From Chromatiaceae bacterium (GTDB lineage: Bacteria > Pseudomonadota > Gammaproteobacteria > Chromatiales > Chromatiaceae): a stretch of DNA of 5,930 nucleotides. The stretch spans positions 1 through 5,930 of the forward strand of contig JAFGTZ010000360.1 in assembly GCA_016938795.1 (NCBI GenBank), given 5' to 3'. The position numbers and the translations under genes were made by a program. The notes beneath the pieces were generated by a model. The model worked only from the letters and a program-made list of their open reading frames with translations. It searched no databases and had not been told where the DNA came from. Positions 4,924 to 5,930 of this stretch are shown here, one piece after another (position 1 is the stretch's first letter; every line of letters begins with the position of its first letter).

Positions 4924-5686
4924 CACCGAGGCGCTGCCTGAGCCGCTCGGTCGCGCCCGTTCCCAGGATGGCGATCACCACCAAGAAAAGATTCAGCCAA
5001 GCCGCCATAAAGAGAAAATACAGCAGCCCCGAGCAGAGCACGAAGGTCATGCCAATGAGCAGCATACGCGCTCGGCTCCGGGCATGAACTAAGAGACTGA
5101 GCAGAAACAGCAGCACGAAGAAGGCGCAAGGATTCAGGGCATCAAGCCCGGCAATCATCAAGGTGAAAAGCGCGAGCGAGGTGGGCGCCCAGCTCAGTTC
5201 ACCAGGCAGTGACAGACTCAAGGGGCGATGCAGCTCCTGCTCGCCATCACCCAAGCCCAGCGCTGGCGCATGCTCGCGGCAGGCCTGGGCCAGCGCTAGA
5301 ATCTCACGCCCTCGCCCCTTGGGGCCATCGAAACCCGTTAGCAGATGGCCACAGACAAAGAAGGCCGGAACCGCGCGCGCCTCGGCCCCCAGCTCGGCGG
5401 CCATGGTGATATAGCGCTCGACATGCGCCCGATCAGCCGTGAGTTCGTACCCATGCACGCGCAACCAGGGATAGTCGCGCGCGAGAGACTGCGCAAACGG
5501 CAGGGCCGCCTGACAATGGGGGCAGCCTTTCGACCAGAAGAGATAGAGATGCACCTCAACCTCGCCCCCAGTCGTCACCGTGCGCCAAGGGATTGCGGCC
5601 TCCAGACCAAGCGGCGCACACAACAGAGACAAGACCAGCAGCCCCCTCAAAAGCAGGGCCGGCCTCCCACGCCAGACAGCTGACAT
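4913..5686 (-). CDS. Secreted thioredoxin-fold protein fused to a short DsbD/CcdA-like membrane segment, possibly C-terminally truncated
   Basis: This 257-residue protein probably handles thiol-disulfide exchange in the periplasm; its partner is unknown. Residues 1-30 are a signal peptide (RGRPALLLRGLLVLSLLCAPLGLEA). Residues about 42-140 form a thioredoxin-like domain with C55-P-H-C58 in LFWSKGCPHCQAALPFA and the cis-proline at P107 (AVPAFFVCG). After a linker, hydrophobic segments from about 170 to 245 include GLDALNPCAFFVLLFLLSLLVHARSR, whose N-P-C187 resembles the first redox cysteine motif of DsbD/CcdA membrane domains, and LLYFLFMAAWLNLF. The protein then ends quickly in a charged tail (TERLRQRLGGGS). 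From memory, related fusions continue for more than 100 residues with further helices and a second cysteine; here these are missing, and the other frames downstream do not restore them. ATG at 5686 is chosen because GGAGAGG lies at 5697-5691; the GTG at 5710 would add 8 residues. The exact family is not certain. Confidence 0.75.
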   Translation of the reverse strand: MSAVWRGRPALLLRGLLVLSLLCAPLGLEAAIPWRTVTTGGEVEVHLYLFWSKGCPHCQAALPFAQSLARDYPWLRVHGYELTADRAHVERYITMAAELGAEARAVPAFFVCGHLLTGFDGPKGRGREILALAQACREHAPALGLGDGEQELHRPLSLSLPGELSWAPTSLALFTLMIAGLDALNPCAFFVLLFLLSLLVHARSRARMLLIGMTFVLCSGLLYFLFMAAWLNLFLVVIAILGTGATERLRQRLGGGS

Positions 5687-5690
5687 CGCG

Positions 5691-5697
5691 CCTCTCC
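5691..5697 (-). promoter_or_regulatory. Ribosome binding site that fixes the thioredoxin-like start
   Basis: Read on the minus strand, GGAGAGG lies 4 nt before the ATG at 5686. It falls inside the reading frame if the GTG at 5710 is used instead, so it argues for the shorter, 257-residue protein, which also gives a compact signal peptide. Confidence 0.75.
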
Positions 5698-5756
5698 AGA
5701 CATCCTTCACACAGCATCAGCTTAGCAGGCCTGAATGCCGCCGTATTTGAGGCGCA

Positions 5757-5770
5757 CCAGAAATTTCTGG
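5757..5770. promoter_or_regulatory. Perfect palindrome overlapping the tRNA-Ser promoter
   Basis: CCAGAAATTTCTGG is a perfect 14-bp palindrome. Its right arm motif TTTCTGGA (5764-5771) recurs directly at 5777-5784, 13 bp further on. The palindrome overlaps the first half of the likely tRNA -35 box (5768-5773) and lies upstream of the minus-strand thioredoxin-like gene. It could be an operator for either gene. No known regulator motif is recognised. Confidence 0.4.
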
Positions 5771-5796
5771 ACAGCCTTTCTGGAATTTATTAGGAT
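5768..5796 (+). promoter_or_regulatory. Sigma70-like promoter for tRNA-Ser
   Basis: TGGACA at 5768-5773 matches the -35 consensus at 5 of 6 positions and TAGGAT at 5791-5796 matches the -10 at 4 of 6, with a 17-bp spacer. Transcription would begin near 5803, about 38 nt before the mature tRNA. The bases after the -10 (ACGCGAC) are GC-rich, as in stable-RNA promoters under stringent control; that last point is inference. Confidence 0.5.
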
Positions 5797-5840
5797 ACGC
5801 GACTCGCTGCACTCTTAAGGTCAGCGCACCCGCATCCCTC

Positions 5841-5930
5841 GGAGAGGTGCCGGAGTGGTCGAACGGGCTTGACTCGAAATCAAGTGAAGGCGCAAGCCTT
5901 CCGTGGGTTCGAATCCCACCCTCTCCGCCA
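5841..5930 (+). tRNA. serU: tRNA-Ser (anticodon CGA)
   Basis: This complete 90-nt class II tRNA reads UCG serine codons. The acceptor stem pairs GGAGAGG (5841-5847) with CCTCTCC (5920-5926), followed by discriminator G and an encoded CCA at 5928-5930. The anticodon stem CTTGA/TCAAG (5868-5872, 5880-5884) encloses the loop CTCGAAA with anticodon CGA at 5875-5877. The long variable arm typical of serine tRNAs is GAAGGC-GCAA-GCCTTC (5886-5901), and the T arm GTGGG-TTCGAAT-CCCAC spans 5903-5919. G at the discriminator position and the long arm are serine identity features. The symbol serU follows the E. coli gene with this anticodon. The window ends exactly at the CCA, so downstream genes are unseen. 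Confidence 0.97.

Noticed and set aside
5841..5930. tRNA-Ser as the attachment site of an integrated element
   Set aside because: The window ends at the CCA, no integrase or duplicated tRNA end is visible, and the upstream genes do not look mobile.

Overview
The window is high-GC DNA from a gammaproteobacterium, most likely a purple sulfur bacterium (Chromatiaceae or close kin). The taxon call rests on a secreted Gly/Tyr/Pro-rich protein that looks like the envelope proteins of periplasmic sulfur globules. It is supported by an FNR-type regulator with a perfect FNR box and by a yafS-rnhA-dnaQ/mltD neighbourhood typical of Gammaproteobacteria. No genus is claimed.

Layout. Positions 1-142 hold a strong sigma70-like promoter and a leader of about 100 nt. 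At 143-532 is the sulfur globule protein gene (+), followed by two perfect hairpins (550-577 and 584-619). Positions 625-768 are the fnr control region, with a dyad at 667-696 and the FNR box TTGATCCAGATCAA at 702-715. fnr (769-1524, +) converges with a three-gene minus-strand operon that reads yafS-like methyltransferase, rnhA, dnaQ (3458 down to 1532). About 180 bp separate that operon from the divergent mltD (3636-4901, +), a lipoprotein lytic transglycosylase. mltD converges, 11 bp apart, with a minus-strand gene (4913-5686) for a secreted thioredoxin-fold domain fused to a short DsbD/CcdA-like membrane segment. The right edge carries a sigma70-like promoter and a complete tRNA-Ser(CGA) gene with encoded CCA (5841-5930).

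How the genes relate. Most of the window is housekeeping: replication fidelity (DnaQ), RNA-DNA hybrid removal (RnhA), peptidoglycan turnover (MltD) and translation (tRNA-Ser). The lifestyle-specific part is the left end, where a sulfur-storage structural protein lies beside an oxygen-sensing regulator. The window shows no FNR box in front of the sulfur globule gene itself.

I see no CRISPR array, insertion sequence, phage gene or defence system, and no convincing undescribed multi-gene system. The items most worth a second look are the apparently C-terminally truncated thioredoxin/DsbD fusion next to mltD, the dyads around the sgp, fnr and tRNA promoters, and the tandem perfect hairpins after sgp.
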